The notes beneath the pieces were generated by a model that was not told where the DNA came from, did no database searches, and worked only from the letters and a program-made list of their open reading frames with translations. A program made the position numbers and the translations under genes. A stretch of DNA of 64,000 nucleotides, taken from Silurus meridionalis (Eukaryota; Chordata; Actinopteri; Siluriformes; Siluridae). Of the stretch, positions 47,071 through 62,200 are shown one piece after another (the first letter of the stretch is position 1; each line of letters opens with the position of its first letter). The stretch spans positions 8,014,346 through 8,078,345 of the forward strand of contig NC_060906.1 in NCBI RefSeq assembly GCF_014805685.1. Reading direction: 5' to 3'.

Positions 47071-50000
47071 CTGCAAGCGGAAAAACAGACACGTCGTCAG
47101 CGATAACGGCGATGTTTACTTCTACAGCCTCGCGCCAAAGCAGAGGTACAAAGCGCCAATTGCGGGGTTTAATAAAAGTGTGAAAGGCCGCATAATAAGG
47201 GGGAAAAAACAACTCTTCTCCTGCTTCCCTCTGTGCCATTATCTCAGCCTTGCAGCTGATTCGGGTGGGTTTATTCATCGCCGAGATGAAAGGAAAGGGT
47301 TTCTAATAGGGAAGAAGAAAAGGAAGCGAGGAATTATTCGCACAATACCTGAGATAACGGCGAGTTTGGCGGAGCCGTGCTCGTCTCTGGCTATCCTTTC
47401 TGCCTCCTCCATCAGCATCATCCCGAAGCCCTGCGAACGCACAGAGGGAGGAACTCATCAAAAGAAAAAAAAAAAATGAGTGGCGTGTTGGTTTTTTTTT
47501 TCTTTCTTTCAGTGCAGCTTAAAGGACTACTGACGCACGGGTTTGTCAGTTCGTCTTTTCTTTTTTACAGAACGATCCAACTAAACACAATACACTCACA
47601 AAAGAATTGACTTTTCTAGCTGTATGTGGTTCTTCCCCAAATGACACACAATTGTAAAGGATGGAGATCTAGGAGACCCAAACCTGTTCCAGCATGACAA
47701 TACCCGTGTGCACAAATTCAGCTTTCCATGGATTTGGAGTGGAAGATCTCCTGCTATAGAGCTCTCAACCCTATTGAACACCTTTGGGATGAATGTGAAC
47801 ACTGACGGCAGCCCACACCTCTTTACCTCACCTACATACATAAAACAGCACTGACTGGCTTTCAGATCGGCTTGTAATCATCCCCTCATCAGGATATTCA
47901 GCTAAAGAAATGAAAAGCTTAGCATCTTACCGATGCATTAGGATCTGTTACCTAAAGCTTGCCACTTGGTTAACCAGTGAGCAAGTTCTGGTTGTCTCCT
48001 ATACTTTTATGGGGGCATAAATCCATATATTGTCTCCTCCAGGGTTCTTGCAAAGGTTCAAGTTTATACTTGCCCTGAGCACTCTATGATTGCAAGCAAA
48101 GGAATCAAGCAAAAACTCCTCCACATTTAAGAGAAAGACAAATTGACGGTTACCACACCTGATTGCAGATTAGGTAAAAATTTTATAATATGGATTTTTT
48201 TAATCGGCAAAAATCCATACCGATCGTTTTTCCATCTTCCGGTCCGCTGTCATTACGAGAGCGGCCTCTAGAGGCGAATCGCAGACGGCGCGTGCTGTTT
48301 GTTTTTACACACGAGACTGCGTGCTGCACGAAGAGCGCTATATTCTATTTATTATTTCATATATTCATATTTAATTTAGCACAATTTCATGACTCAGTAC
48401 TGCTTCTTTTTTAATGTTGTTTGCGATAAAGTTGAGTACTATTTTACATGGAGTGTTTGTTTTTTTAATCCAGTACACGTTTTAAAAAAATCGTTTATCG
48501 GCATGTACAATCAAACCCACTTTATCACTGTCTGTAAAATCTACTATGGGTTGTATAATCTGAATCATTTGTGTGAGACAAATATGCAACAACAAAAAAA
48601 TCTAGAAGGGGAAATATCTTTTTTTTTTTTTTTTTATACAGCATTGCATATTGAAAACTTTTCATTTTCGAAAATGCTCCATGATATTGAAAGAATTCAG
48701 ACAGCTTACTGGATCTGTGCAAGGAACGTATTAGTTTTAGTTGATTTTCCCCAAATGTAAGTTCTGGACTTTTCCTACCTGGTGCTGGAACTTGCTGGGA
48801 TCTCGGCTGCTGATGGGCACCACGCTGCCGTACACGTGCAGCTCGCGCACGATCGACACGCCGCTCTTGAGCTCTGGACGAAACGACTGCGGCGAGCAGC
48901 GGCGGAGCCTCAGCAAGCCGATCAGGATGTCCTGCTCGGGGTCCTCGTAGGACAAGAACGTCTCCCAGCCTCCGTTGGCCACATAGTCACGTCGGATCAG
49001 CTCCACCTACAGGCCGCGTTGGGACGACATGCAGCACATGAGTGAAGACTGCGTTTGTAAAGAAATCGAGAAATGCTTACGGCGGACATTTAAAAAATAT
49101 TACCTGATATGGTCTCAGTTTATGATGGATCTCCTGGATTCCCACCTCTCTGGTTCTCACATCTCTACACTAGAAGGAACCAATTTGCGGGGAAAGTTTA
49201 CTGCGATGGATTTTGCCATTTATCTTTATAAATCTAACAAAAAAAGACCTACGATAATTTTACCTCGGTTCCCATGTCTTTCATTCGGGCCAGTGCCAAC
49301 TCGCGCAGGTTTCCATGTTCCACGCCGGAGGTAACCAGAGGCATGGGGATGTCCCTTATAGAAACCACACATTGTCATCAGAACTCTAAATGCATCCCAG
49401 CTACAATATTATAATATCACCCAGTACACCAGAGTCTTAATTTTTGTTTTTTATTTTTTTTATAAAAGCAGGTTAATCGTATAATAATCGACAGATCGTT
49501 AATCGCAGATTCTCATCCAGCATCGTTTTGCATCGCTTTGACCGACTCTGAGCAACTCTGAACAAAAACTAATTCTTTACACCATGGGTCTTCAACCGGG
49601 GGTCCCCCTAGAGGTTTTGCAGTGGTAATACAGGGGGTCCACTAATTATTGTTGAATCTCAAATAATTTCGGTAAAAAAAAAAAAAAAAACGGGTAAAAA
49701 CTAAAGCTGAAGTAAAATACGTTTATGATGCATAAATCTTTTTGAAAGACTGGAAAAGATTGGAAAATATACAGACACTAATGCATGTACAACAACATCA
49801 TTCCATATTTTTCAGACTTTTTTCCCACGTTTTGAACCCCGAGGCTTAAACAACGAAGTGGCTAATTTATGAATTTTTCCTGGGTTTTTCCCAGATTATA
49901 TGGTGTGCTTTGGATCAAGATTCCTTCCTTCATAAGCGCTAGAGTTAGCAACTAAACCAGGAAGTGGCTAGCGGCTAAATCTAGCGATATGGATTCTTTA

Positions 50001-50186
50001 GTGTTTTATGTACATATTCAAGAATTTTCTTAAAAGCAGAAAATCCGGACGATTCCAGATATCGATGGAGTGAATAAATGAAGGATAGATGGACGAAAGA
50101 CATTTGTTAAAGTATGCTGAAATAAGTAGAACCGTTAAGGTCATAAAAAAAAAACCAAAAAAAAAAAAAAAACCAATATTAAATGT

Positions 50187-50227
<41 letters not shown>

Positions 50228-53200
50228 ATTACCCAAATTAGGTCTTACAAATGTATACTTATTTAATTTGTATATTTATTTAATCAAATTATTGTTTGTT
50301 AATTTAATTGATTACTCAATTGAATCAATATAATAAAAAATCTATTGCATTAATTAGATTTATTTTATTTTGTATGAAATATTTGATATATTTAACCAAG
50401 CAGGCATTATAAAAACCGATGTACGTACCGAACCATGAATTTTGTATACAGTTACACACCTATTATCTAATTTAGTAACACTCTCATAGTTTGGTGGACT
50501 TTCCGGGTTTTGTGCTCCCAAAATCCCTGAGTAAGAAGAGAACACAGAGTTACACCAAACTCACGAGGCTACTCCCAGCTTCCAGGTGTCTAGCTAGCGA
50601 ATAAGAAACAGAACAAATTATTAATTAAAATTCAAACTATATTATTTTGAAACAATATCGGAATATCACAAAAGACGCTGTTAGACCTCGGCAGTATTTT
50701 TACGATTATTACTTTCCATGCCGGACTTCTTCCCGATAAAAATCTTGCCGATGTAGCACAGGTTTGTACCCTGTCCTTTCGGTTCTAATTAGCTAGCTAG
50801 ACAATTTTTCGCCAACTATTATTGCTAAAGTTGTCTCGTAAGTTTGGTGTAACTCTGCGCTTTTTTCCTATTTGTGGATTTTAATCGAAAGCCATAGCAA
50901 GGGTTTGTAAAGGGGTGGAAAATGTCCGGAAACTTACTATGGGAACTTCATCGGGGGAATTTTGAAAATTGACCAGGAATTTATGGGAGTTCATTAAAAA
51001 TCGTTTTGTTTTGTCATAAGCTGACATGTAGGCAAACATACTTTGATGTAATTGTTAGTATAATTTTGTTGCACAAAAGCTTACACAAACTTTAAACTAA
51101 TTTACGTAATATTTATGTACGTGAATACTTCAAGGTGGACATTTTTTCCCCCAACATTTTGTGTACAGGATTGAAGAAATGATGTGTGTTAAGGTATTGG
51201 AGGAATGCACAATGCCTGTAGGGGGCGTGGCCTCAGTAGCTCTGCAGTAAGTGTGCTGTGATTAACGAATGTAAACGGTAGAAATTGCATTAAACCAGGT
51301 TGCATTAACCAAAATTATCATGTAGGATAAATTTTTTTTAAACTTCATTTAAATTTCCCGTTATAGGCTACCATGCAATTTTGTAAATTCCCACTTTATT
51401 CACGTATTTTCCCTTGGAAAATTCCCGGAATTTTGCAACCCTAGTCTAGGATTTCACATCTTCAGTATTTTAATGTTTTTGGACACTGCCAGACGTTCAG
51501 CAGTATTTTTACTGACAAAGTTTTGACCAAAGGTTTTTCCTGACAACAAATTCATGCTGCGTTGTGGGTACTAACAGCGCTGTACTCCCATTGACTAATA
51601 AGATTTGGATCGGCAGCTCCCAAAATTGATGACTTCAGCGAATGAATGAGTGTGTGCTCTGGAAATGACTTCCTTAGTTAGTATAATTAGTTGGTAATTA
51701 ACCGTTGAGGTTTGGAATCATTACACATAAATGAATGAACTGTTTAATGAACAACAGCCCCCTGGAATGTTCGCTCATTAAGTAATGAGTTGTAGGAGAC
51801 CACTCAAACCTCGAATATTTAATTACAATCTAATACATTAACTAAGCAAATAAGTACAAACACGATAAAGAGAACTGCATCCTCAAAATTCGCTCTAATG
51901 CCGGCATCTGTCTATAAACGTTTCATGAGTATTAGTAGATTTACAAGCGAATCCCTTACCTCTGTACGCGGTACACTCGGGTCCAGGGTGGCACCAGCGC
52001 CAGGATGCGGGCCACCAGGTCCACCAGAGTGCTGGGCGAGTAGCTCTTGTAGCGGCCCGTCTTCCACAGTTCGTACAGGCCCGTTCCTCGGATCACTAGT
52101 GTCGGGTAGAGCTTCAGGCCGTCCGGCCGAAATGCCGGATTCTCGAAGAATTCCTGAACGGCACAGGAAACGAGTCTCGTTAGACGTAGAAGTTCAGGGC
52201 CTTCGTTTGCAGCTTTGCGTCATGCACTCGGGTTTGGAATCTGTCTTTCGCGAAGTCTAGCGGAGCAGAAACTCTTCTGGTCTTTTGACGCTTCTGCTGA
52301 TTGAAACAACGCTCACGTGGCTGATGAGCCTCCATCATTAGTTCGAGTGGCTCGGTCTGGAGGGCTGCATTCATAGTAACTTAGTGCTTGTGGGGGAAAA
52401 AAAAAAGAGATTCTGGTATAATAATATCTCGCATGTTTGATGTTTACTAGAAAATAGATGGGTGAGTGCGTCATAATTCTGTTTAAAGCAGATGGCAGAC
52501 GATGCTCTCTCTCTCTCTAAATGTGTGTTGGTATAACAGAAGTCTGTCTCGTCGCTGTGTAAGCATTTGTTATTCCACTGTCCATTAAGCAGCTCCGTGT
52601 GTCAGCCCACGATAATGATGATTGAACCGTTGCAACTGAAATGACAATGTCAGCGTGTCTTTAATTGGGTTTGTCCAAACCGGTTAAAACCCTGACCTCT
52701 GGCGAAATCTACTATTCTCTTTCGGAACCGAATTCACCGAGCCCTTTGGGTATTTATTTATTTATTTTTCAAGTGGTGGTGGTGGTGGGGGTGTTTATTT
52801 TTAGGAAACGAGCGTGGAAGCCTGCGAGGACGCCGATAAGTGTGAAGCGAGTGCTGTTTGAGTCTAATGGGATTCCATTATCGGCCACCTGTGCTGCTGC
52901 CTTCCACCAGTGCACGGGTTCCTGAGATAGCACTGACAGGTTCTTCTCCCCTCAGGAGATGGTGGGTGGGGGGGTGGGGTGTGCAGAGCAGGAGAGCGAG
53001 AGAAAAGGTTGGAGGAGAGAGATAAACAGATGTCGGCAGTGGTGGGTGACGTTCGGCGGGTGAGGTTTGGCGGGCGGGGCTTTTTTGCGGACGGGCGCTG
53101 GGAGAAGACTGATAGGACCGGGTGCGATCGACAGGGTTAGAGACTGACTCGTGCGCTCATTAATCTCGATGCTCCTCGCTCCAATACACCTCCTGATGCA

Positions 53201-56200
53201 GCTCTGATATTGCGATTCGTTTTGGCGAGAGCTCTTGCTCGAGCCGGAGCTGCAGCGCACCAGTTCGGTCTGAAGAATCAAAAGAAATATACAGGACCAC
53301 TGGTGGTCTGCAAATGAACTCATTATGAAAGATCAGATATACATATATAAATATGTAATTAAGTCGAAGCAGCACACAATTTGATCAAGGAAAGCTTGGA
53401 TCGAGATGTTTTTTTCGCAGATCTATATGGCCAGTGATTGATATCGGCAAAGGATATTGTGTTAAAAGTAATAATTTTTCGTTATTGTGTTACAGTGCCA
53501 CATCAGACCGAATTAATTCTCAGTAACGAACGTCTCTTTTTCTGCTTCCAGCGATATCCCGATTTAATTGCTTTTTTATCGTTAATAGATCATTTGAATT
53601 CTATAAATATATATAAAAAGCAATTTTGTAATTGGGCTGGGAACTTATACGGGTTTTAATATTACATCTAATTATTTATGAGATGCTGTAGTGTTTAAGA
53701 CTTTGAGGTGTCGCCTTCTACTGCGAAGTGTCTGTCGTTACTTAATGACTTTCTTCCAGACTGTCTGGCAGTGATGAGCCGGTCATGAACAATTTGTTCT
53801 TTTTTTTTTATTTTTATTATTCTTTTTTCATGTATCTTTGGTATGACTCTGGACTATCGAGCCGTCTCAAGAGCAGATCGTTTATTTTGTGCACAACCCG
53901 ATTCGTTTGAAACATGGAAATTGTAGATTTGTCAAACGACTGGCATATAGGCTCTGTCCAGGAAAACGGTAAAGAACGACTTGGAAGGTTGATTTTTTTC
54001 TGTACGTTGCTGACCTTCATGTTAGAGATGTGCATCTCCATAACTGAGGCCGATGCCAAGCAAAAAATATGATACATTAAAAATACATATAAGGGCAGCT
54101 ACTGACGAGATACGATTTGATGCATTCAGATCTCTAGGAAGTTACAGCTCTGCCTCTGCCATGTTAATCTGTATTCTATGTGACTCTTAGGACACGCCTC
54201 GGTCTCCGTAGCGTTGTGATACGTAATGTTCACGTAGCAGAGGCGGTGCTGAGAGAACGTGCTCGAGAAACGGTTTAGCGGCGAGAAATCCATCTACATA
54301 TTAAATAATCGCTCACAAATTATTGGTCACTTTCTAAATAATATAAGTATAGCGCATCTACTAATAAATCGCTTTGGTGCGTTACATCGTTAACTTTTAT
54401 TCCGATGCGAATAGGTGAATCTTTCGATCCCTACTTCATGTTACAAATGAGGGATACCCTGCAATTGCGCATGTGTGGGAAACACTTGGCTCGGTATGAT
54501 CTGAAATAACTGGAACGATTTGTACAGATGAGTCATTGGTTTAATTTCGGGAATGAGTTTATCCGGGTTCGATACATGATGTAGGGGGCAGAGTTATGCA
54601 GCAATTTAATGGAGAAACTTTATATCTGAGAATGAGTGATGGGTGATAATTGAAGATGACCTTACACAATAAATATGACGGCTATTCAGTTGCTAGTCCG
54701 GATAAACACCGTTTCTGTTTTTTTAGTGTGTTAGATTTTAACGCAGCAGAAAAAATAAAGGAAAATATGACATTTGAAGCGAAAATGGGCACTAAACCTT
54801 TTTTTATTTTTTTACGTTTTGGGGCACGGGTAAACCACAAAACTAGCAAATTGTGAGTGCAATGATCTAAAATAAGTATGGAATGAAAATCTGCTGATCT
54901 ACTGATGTCAGCTCCTACAGCATATGCACAAGGTTTATTCAGGGAATGAGGGAGGAACGGTATATTTGGATGGAAAGAAAAAAAAGGAAAAAAAGGATAA
55001 GGCTTAGTGCTTTAATTGTTGGGACACTGAATGAGTGGCCCGACCAGGATAAAGTGTCTCCAGAAGATGAAAGAGGAGAAAGTATGAAGACTTGAAAACG
55101 AAGTTCTCTTTACAGAGTTCTCTTTAACGATTCTCGATTATTTCTGATGAGAATTAAAATGCTCACACTGCCTATTTAAAAAAAAAAAAATTTTTGAGAA
55201 AAAAAATCGATCGAACCATAAACGAGGGAAGAACCTGTTGTTCCCGTGAGTTCTCCGAGCTGCTGTTTAACACGCAGGCTTCAACAGGGAGGCACGGCAG
55301 CACAATGGCCCTGCAGATTGGATCTCCATTCTTTGCTAATGAAGCCCCCGGTAAAATGTGCTCTATTCATTTCCCGTAATGGACCCCCTGATAATGTGAA
55401 GCAATGCGTCACAGCTGGACACTGACTGGCGCCGTAAACGAGTCCCCCACCGACCCCTCCTCGGCATTGCTCGCTCGCTCGCCAGCCACTTCATTTCCAT
55501 TCCTCCGTCATGCCTGCTGCGTGCCAATTACCTACTGCGCACCGAGGGGGTGGAATTTTCCAAAAGTAGCGCGACGGCTCAGCGACGATCATCATCTTCA
55601 GAGTTCCTTTCTTTCCTTCTATCTATCTTTATTTTCTTTACTTTGTTCGCTTTTGTTTTTTTTGTCTGGGATTCATACTGATTTTCCATTTGTGTTCACT
55701 GGACAGGAAAAAAAAATCTTCAGACGTTCAGATTGGCGATGAATCATCAAATCGTTCTTCCTGTATATATTTTTTTCTCTATAAGTCATGAAAAAAAATG
55801 TAAATTAACCACATACGACAGTTGCAGTTTTTTGCTATGATCTATTGCCTTTTTCGTCCGCTTTAAAGCGCTTTGCATAATCCTTTAAAAGTGACGTGAG
55901 CTTAAAACGATAAAAACGGCGTTCCTATTAAGCCCCGACTGCTGAATGAGCTTATTCTTTTTTCCCGAGCTGCCGAACAGGAGACGTGAAGACGCCGGGG
56001 GATGAGCGAACGATTGCATCAGCGAGACGTCAGAGGCGTGAAAGACCTTAAACCCCTCGAGTTATGACAAAGAGAACTGCCAGAAAACAAACTTTTCCTC
56101 TCGATTGGGTGGAACGGATGAATATTACGCGTTTCTCAGGGGGAACTGCGACGCAAACAAAAGGTGTGATCAATACGCATACGATGCATGAGCAAAAGTT

Positions 56201-59200
56201 TGTGGACACCTGACCATCAGATTAATGTGTCCTTCTCTGCCCTTATATTCAGCGTTCCCATTCATCCCAAAGGTGTTTAATTGCTGGTTTACAGCTCCAT
56301 AGCAGGCCACTCCACAACATGTGCACCATATGTTCATGGAGCTGGGTTTGAGAAAGAACCACATACCCAATACTTTAGACAATGCAGCGTATTTTTAATG
56401 CATTTCTACTTCCACAGAAACGTCATTTCTATAGAAACAGCAACTCTTTTTTTCCAGAAAACAAGGATGTGCACAAATGCCGACGATGATGATGCACCTA
56501 CAGGTGCAAAGCCTAAACTATAATTTGAGCAGGTTTTAGAAAGAAAGTCTATAGACGTGTGTTAGAGATTACACCTGGACCTGCCAAAAACAAAAAAACA
56601 AACAAAAAACACATTAAAGATTAGCACTTGAGGACGTTACTAAAAAATTAATGCTAATCAGGACATGCACGTGCCTTATTAGCATAGGATCTGATGCATC
56701 CCAGGACATTTGGCATTCAGGAAGTGGCACTTATATATATATCCTGATATTGGTTCAGTCAGAAATCGCACAATAATACAATCTGCTAAAAAAAAAAAAA
56801 AAAATTTTGGAAGAGGAAGGACTTTAGAAGGTGGTATAAAGACTCCTAGTGGCTCAGATGTTCAGACATCAAGTAAAAAGCTCATTCCACCACCCAGGTG
56901 CCAGAACAGACAAGAGGCTTGATGCGTGTCTCCCATGTTTACCCTCTGAAACGATGAAAAGAGCAGCGGTGATAGAGGATTGGAGGGTGTGTAGAGTGAG
57001 ATAAGTAAGCGGGGCTGGTTTTTCAGCTTTGTAGGCGAGCATCGGGTTTTTAAATCTAACGCGGGGTGGCTGCAGGGTGGTGGTGGAAATTCTGAAAGGT
57101 TGAAAGCAGATCGAAGAGACGCTACAAACGTCCTGGTTCTCTGTGTAATAAAAACCCATGTTTTTTTTTTTATATATTACTGTTTTTATATACACACAAA
57201 TTCTAGAGATTTGGATAAATCAGCTCCACCATTCAGGAATCAGCTTCACCATTCACCATTATGTCTATTACCCAATAGAGCAGTTGTGGGATAAGGGCAT
57301 AACATGCTTCTGAGGACCCAGTGATTCTCTTTGGATCTGCCAGATTCATCCTGACGCCCTGCCTCTGGATGGGATTTTCTTCAATTGGAGACACTCTGTG
57401 CTCCACATGAACAGCCATGAAGACCCATGAAGTTACTGAGCAACTCAAGAACTTTGATGATGGATTTGGACTAAAATTAATATCAACAGTCAGGCTCAGG
57501 ACTGGTTGAACACTTTCTGCATTTAAGCACCTATCACTGAACAGCACACCTCAACGATGATGGGACTGTAATGAATGGACGTTCGGCGTTGAAGAGGGGT
57601 CTGGTTTCTTCTAAAGGTTTAATCCTTATGCCATCTCAGGGAGTTTTTTATTAGGGATAAACTTATAATTAGAGGTCGACCGAGTCTTCGGATTTGCTGA
57701 CCGATAGTTGATTGCTTCAACTTTTTTGCAAAAATCAATACCGATAGTTTTTCCAGGTTGCGTTATATGGTACGAGAGCGGCCTCTAGAGGTGAATCACT
57801 GATGCCATATTTATTTAAAGTATCTTTTTTATTCCTTTTGGATGTGTTTAGATTTGACTATGACAAAAAATGAAAAACCGAAATTACTGAATCATGCAAA
57901 TGTGCTAAAAGAAATAACTAAATTAATAAACTTAATATTGAGGAAAATAAGACGCATTCAAACCGAAATGTAAAGCAACACTAAAATCTAAAATAAACAC
58001 ACTAAAATAAATCTAAACAGTTACATCCAAAAGGAATAAAAAAGATACTTCAAATAAATTTTCAGTTCAGTAGTAGTTTAGTAGTGGTTAATTACTAATT
58101 TACATGGAGTGTTGTTTTATTAAATTTTTTTTTATTCAGTATCAATTTTAAAAACTATTAGTTATCAGCAAGTACGATCCAACCTATCTATCCTTAACAG
58201 TAAAAATCCACTATCCGTTGAACTCCAGTTACGATTATAAGGAACAAATTTAGACGAACTAAATGTTTGCTTTCTTTTACACGACTTTATAACCACTGTC
58301 CATTGTTAAAAGTGCTTTACAAATAAAAACTTGTTGAATTCAATTAAACATTTGAAATCAAGGACCCGGCAGTTGCAGTTTATGGTGCTGGCTTTCGATT
58401 TGATCACATGACCTTTTACCCTCCCTGGTGCTTGTATTTATATATAGTTACAGTCAGGTCCATAAACATTTTTGGCTCTATACACCACCACAATGGATTT
58501 GAAATGAAACGAACAAGTTGTGATTTTACTGCAGACTGTCAGCTTTAATTTGAGGGCATTTACATCCAAATCCGGTGAACGGTGTAGAAATTATAACACT
58601 TTGCATATGTGCCTCCCACTTGTTAAGGGTCCAAAAGTAATGGGGCAAAATAATAATCATGAATCAAACTTTCAATTTTTTAATACTTGGTTGCAAATCC
58701 TTTACAGTCAATTACAGCCTGAAGTCTGGAACGCATAGACATCACCAGACGCTGGGTTTCATCCCTGGTGATGCTCTGCCAGGCCTCTACTGCAACTGTC
58801 TTCAGTTCCTGCTTGTTCTTGGGGCATTTTCCCTTCAGTTTTGTTTTCAGCAAGTGAAATGCATGCTCAATCGGATTCAGGTCAGGTGATTGACTTGGCC
58901 ATTGCATAACATTCCACTTTTTCCCCTTAAAAAACTCTTTTGTTGCTTTTGCAGTATGCTTTGGGTCATTGTCCATCAGCACTGTGAAGCGCCATCCAAT
59001 GAGTTCTGAAGCATTTGGCTGATTATGAGCAGATAATATTGCCCGAAACACTTCTGAATTCATTCTGCTGCTTTTGTCAGCAGTCACATCATCAATAAAT
59101 ACAAGAGAACCAGTTTCATTGGCAGCCATACATGCCCACGCCATGACACTACTACAACCATGCTTTACTAATGAGGTGTTATGCTTAGGATCATGAGCAG

Positions 59201-62200
59201 TTCCTTTCCTTCTCCATATTCTTCTCTTCCCATCACTCTGGTACAAGTTGATCTTGGTCTCATCTGTCCATAGGATGTTGTTCCAGAACTGTGGAGGCTT
59301 TTTTAGATGTTGTTTGGCAAACTCTAATCTGGCCTTCCTGTTTTTGAGGCTCAACAATGGTTTACATCTTGTGGTGAACCCTCTGTATTCACGCTGGTGA
59401 AGTCTTCTCTTGATTGTTGACTTTGACACACATACACCTACCTCCTGGAGAGTGTTCTTGATCTGGCCAACTGTTGTGAAGGGTGTTTTCTTCACCAGGA
59501 AAATAATTATTCGGTCATCCACCACAGTTGTTTTCCGTGGTCTTCCGGGTCTTTTGGTGTTGCTGAGCTCACCGGTGCGTTAATTCTTTTTAAGAATGTT
59601 CCAAACAGTTGTTTTGGCCACGCCTAATGTTTTTGCTATCTCTCTGATGGGTTTGTTTAGTTTTTTCAGCCTAATGATGGCTTGCTTCACTGTTAGTGAC
59701 AGCTCTTTGGATCTCATCTTGGAGAGTTGACAGCAACAGATTCCAAATGCAAATAGCACACTTGAAATGAACTCTGGACCCTTTTATCTGCTCATTGTAA
59801 TAGGTATAATGAGGGAATAACACACACCTGGCCATGAAAGAGTTGAGAAGCCAATTGGCCCATTACTTTTGGTCCCTTAAAAAGTGGGAGGCACATATTC
59901 AAACTGTTGTAATTCCTACACCGTTCACCGGATTTGGATGTAGTTAAAGGACAACTTGTTCGTTTCATTTCAAATCCATTGTGGTGGTGTATAGAGCCAA
60001 AAAGGTTAGAATTGTGTCGATGTCCCAATATTTATGGACCTGACTGTATATACAGTGATCTTTGAGTAATTGGATCGTAAAGGATCATACGTAGTGCGGA
60101 AAATAAGAAGAAGAAGAGGAGAAACATGTTTGAGATGCAGGCAGGGGGCTGTAACTCTGCTGTTGTGTGGAAATTAAGTGCTTAATAATCATTAGGCTAA
60201 TCATCAATAGCTGGCCACCGGGCATGTCGCACGAGTCGATGTCATTGATTCCAATGATCACGACAAACAAGCCAATCTGGAGTTTTATATTCGACGCATT
60301 GTTTATTTGGCATCACTCATACTGCTACACCCTCAAGGTGCGCAAAATTGATTCCTGGCAAATCTAAACAACTAAATGATAACCATTATTAATTACTATA
60401 AATAATAATGAATGATTTCCCTCGCCTTCAGACTTGCTAAGTTTATAATTGCTACCTGCAATTACCCGGTTACTAAAAATAGTAACATGTCCACGACGTG
60501 CGCCGATAAAGTGGTGACTATTCTATCCTGTTTTTTTTTAAGGGTACGATAGAGAGACCAAAAAATGTAGGTGCAAATTTAGGAGAGTTAATTATCCAAA
60601 TAATAAAAACGTGGTACAATGCATTAGCGATATGCAACTTTTTATTTCAATTGTAAAACATGTTAAACAGCCTGTTTCGGCTCAGTTTTATTTGTTTTTG
60701 GATTCACAAAAAAACTAAATATTAAATGTGAATTACGATGTCTTTGTTCCATTTTGGGTTAATATTGAAAAACGACGTATTTTTTACTTACTTATTTTCT
60801 CTATTCGTTCGATCATACAACATCTAGCTACCTAAATCTCGTGATATTAAATATGATCAACGCCCCAAAATGCACCACATTTCCAATGGAACCTTTAATT
60901 CTAACCTGGAAGAATTTCATTGGTGCTCTTTTCTTTCAGAAAATTTCTGGTTCAGAGATCATAGACAATCTAGTAGAACATGGCAGGGTGAGACATAACA
61001 TTATAACAAGAATACACGAGTTGAACTTTCATTTCCTGTCACTCTCATTGCTTTTGAAAAGCACCCAGTAATCCATATGAAGCCACTGATTGATTCTGTA
61101 CTGATGGGTGATCAGTTATTTTACATCCACGAAACTAAAAGTCTCAAAGTCAAAAGTAGACAGCAAGAATTTATAAATGAGGTGAATGTGAAATGTTTGG
61201 AGCTAAAATCTATTTTAAACAATGATTTAATAATTATTCTTAAAAAAAAAAAAAAAAAAGATTGTCCTATACATGGACCTTTTTGTGTACCAGCGCGTGC
61301 GCCAGTGTGCGTTGAATTTCATTTTTTTTTTCTTTTAGATTAGTAAAGACCATAAATTCAGAGTGATTACAATTGAACGGGACCGATAGTAGATTGCTGG
61401 AACTATCGTCAAAAATCCATATCAATAGTTTTTCCGGGTTGCGTTATACAGTACGAGAGCGGCCACTAAAGGCGACACTCTGGTGCCAGGCGCTGTTTAT
61501 TTGAAGTGTCCTTTTTTCATTTTGGATGTAACTATTATTATTTATTCAGTGATACTTTTTGTTTCAGTTTGAATGCATGTCTTATTTTCCTTAATATTTA
61601 CTAATATTATAAATATATTCATTTTTATTTCATTTAGAACACTTTCATGACTCAGTACATTTTTTTTATATTTGTCATTTTGTAATAAAGTTCAGGACCG
61701 GTTTACATGAAGTGTTTTTGTTTTTATTAATCCAGTATCCATTTTGAAACTATCGTATGTTTAATCTGTAATCGGCAAGTACGATCCAACCTAACTATCG
61801 GTATCAGTAAAATCCACTATCGGTCGACGTTTGATTTGCACACTTTTGGGTCTGAAGTGCCATCTAGTGCATGCTTTTGACTTTTTTCTATGATGCAGCA
61901 AGTGTTTGTGACATGTTCAAGCCAAAATGTTACATCTGGAATGCAGGCTGGTCATGGGTTAAGTTAAAATTAATAATGTCAATTTAATGGGATGTTGTGA
62001 CTTGCTGATTTACAGCCTAGAGGCCGATAGTGGATTTTACCGCTAGCTAGATTGGATCGTAATTGCTGTTGACCAATTAATCAACCGACAGTTTTTCAAA
62101 TGGCTACAAACAATCCATGTAAAATATATTTTAAAAAAAGGACTGAAGCATCAAAATGTGCAAAATGAAATAAAAAGTTATATATTCATTAATAAATATA

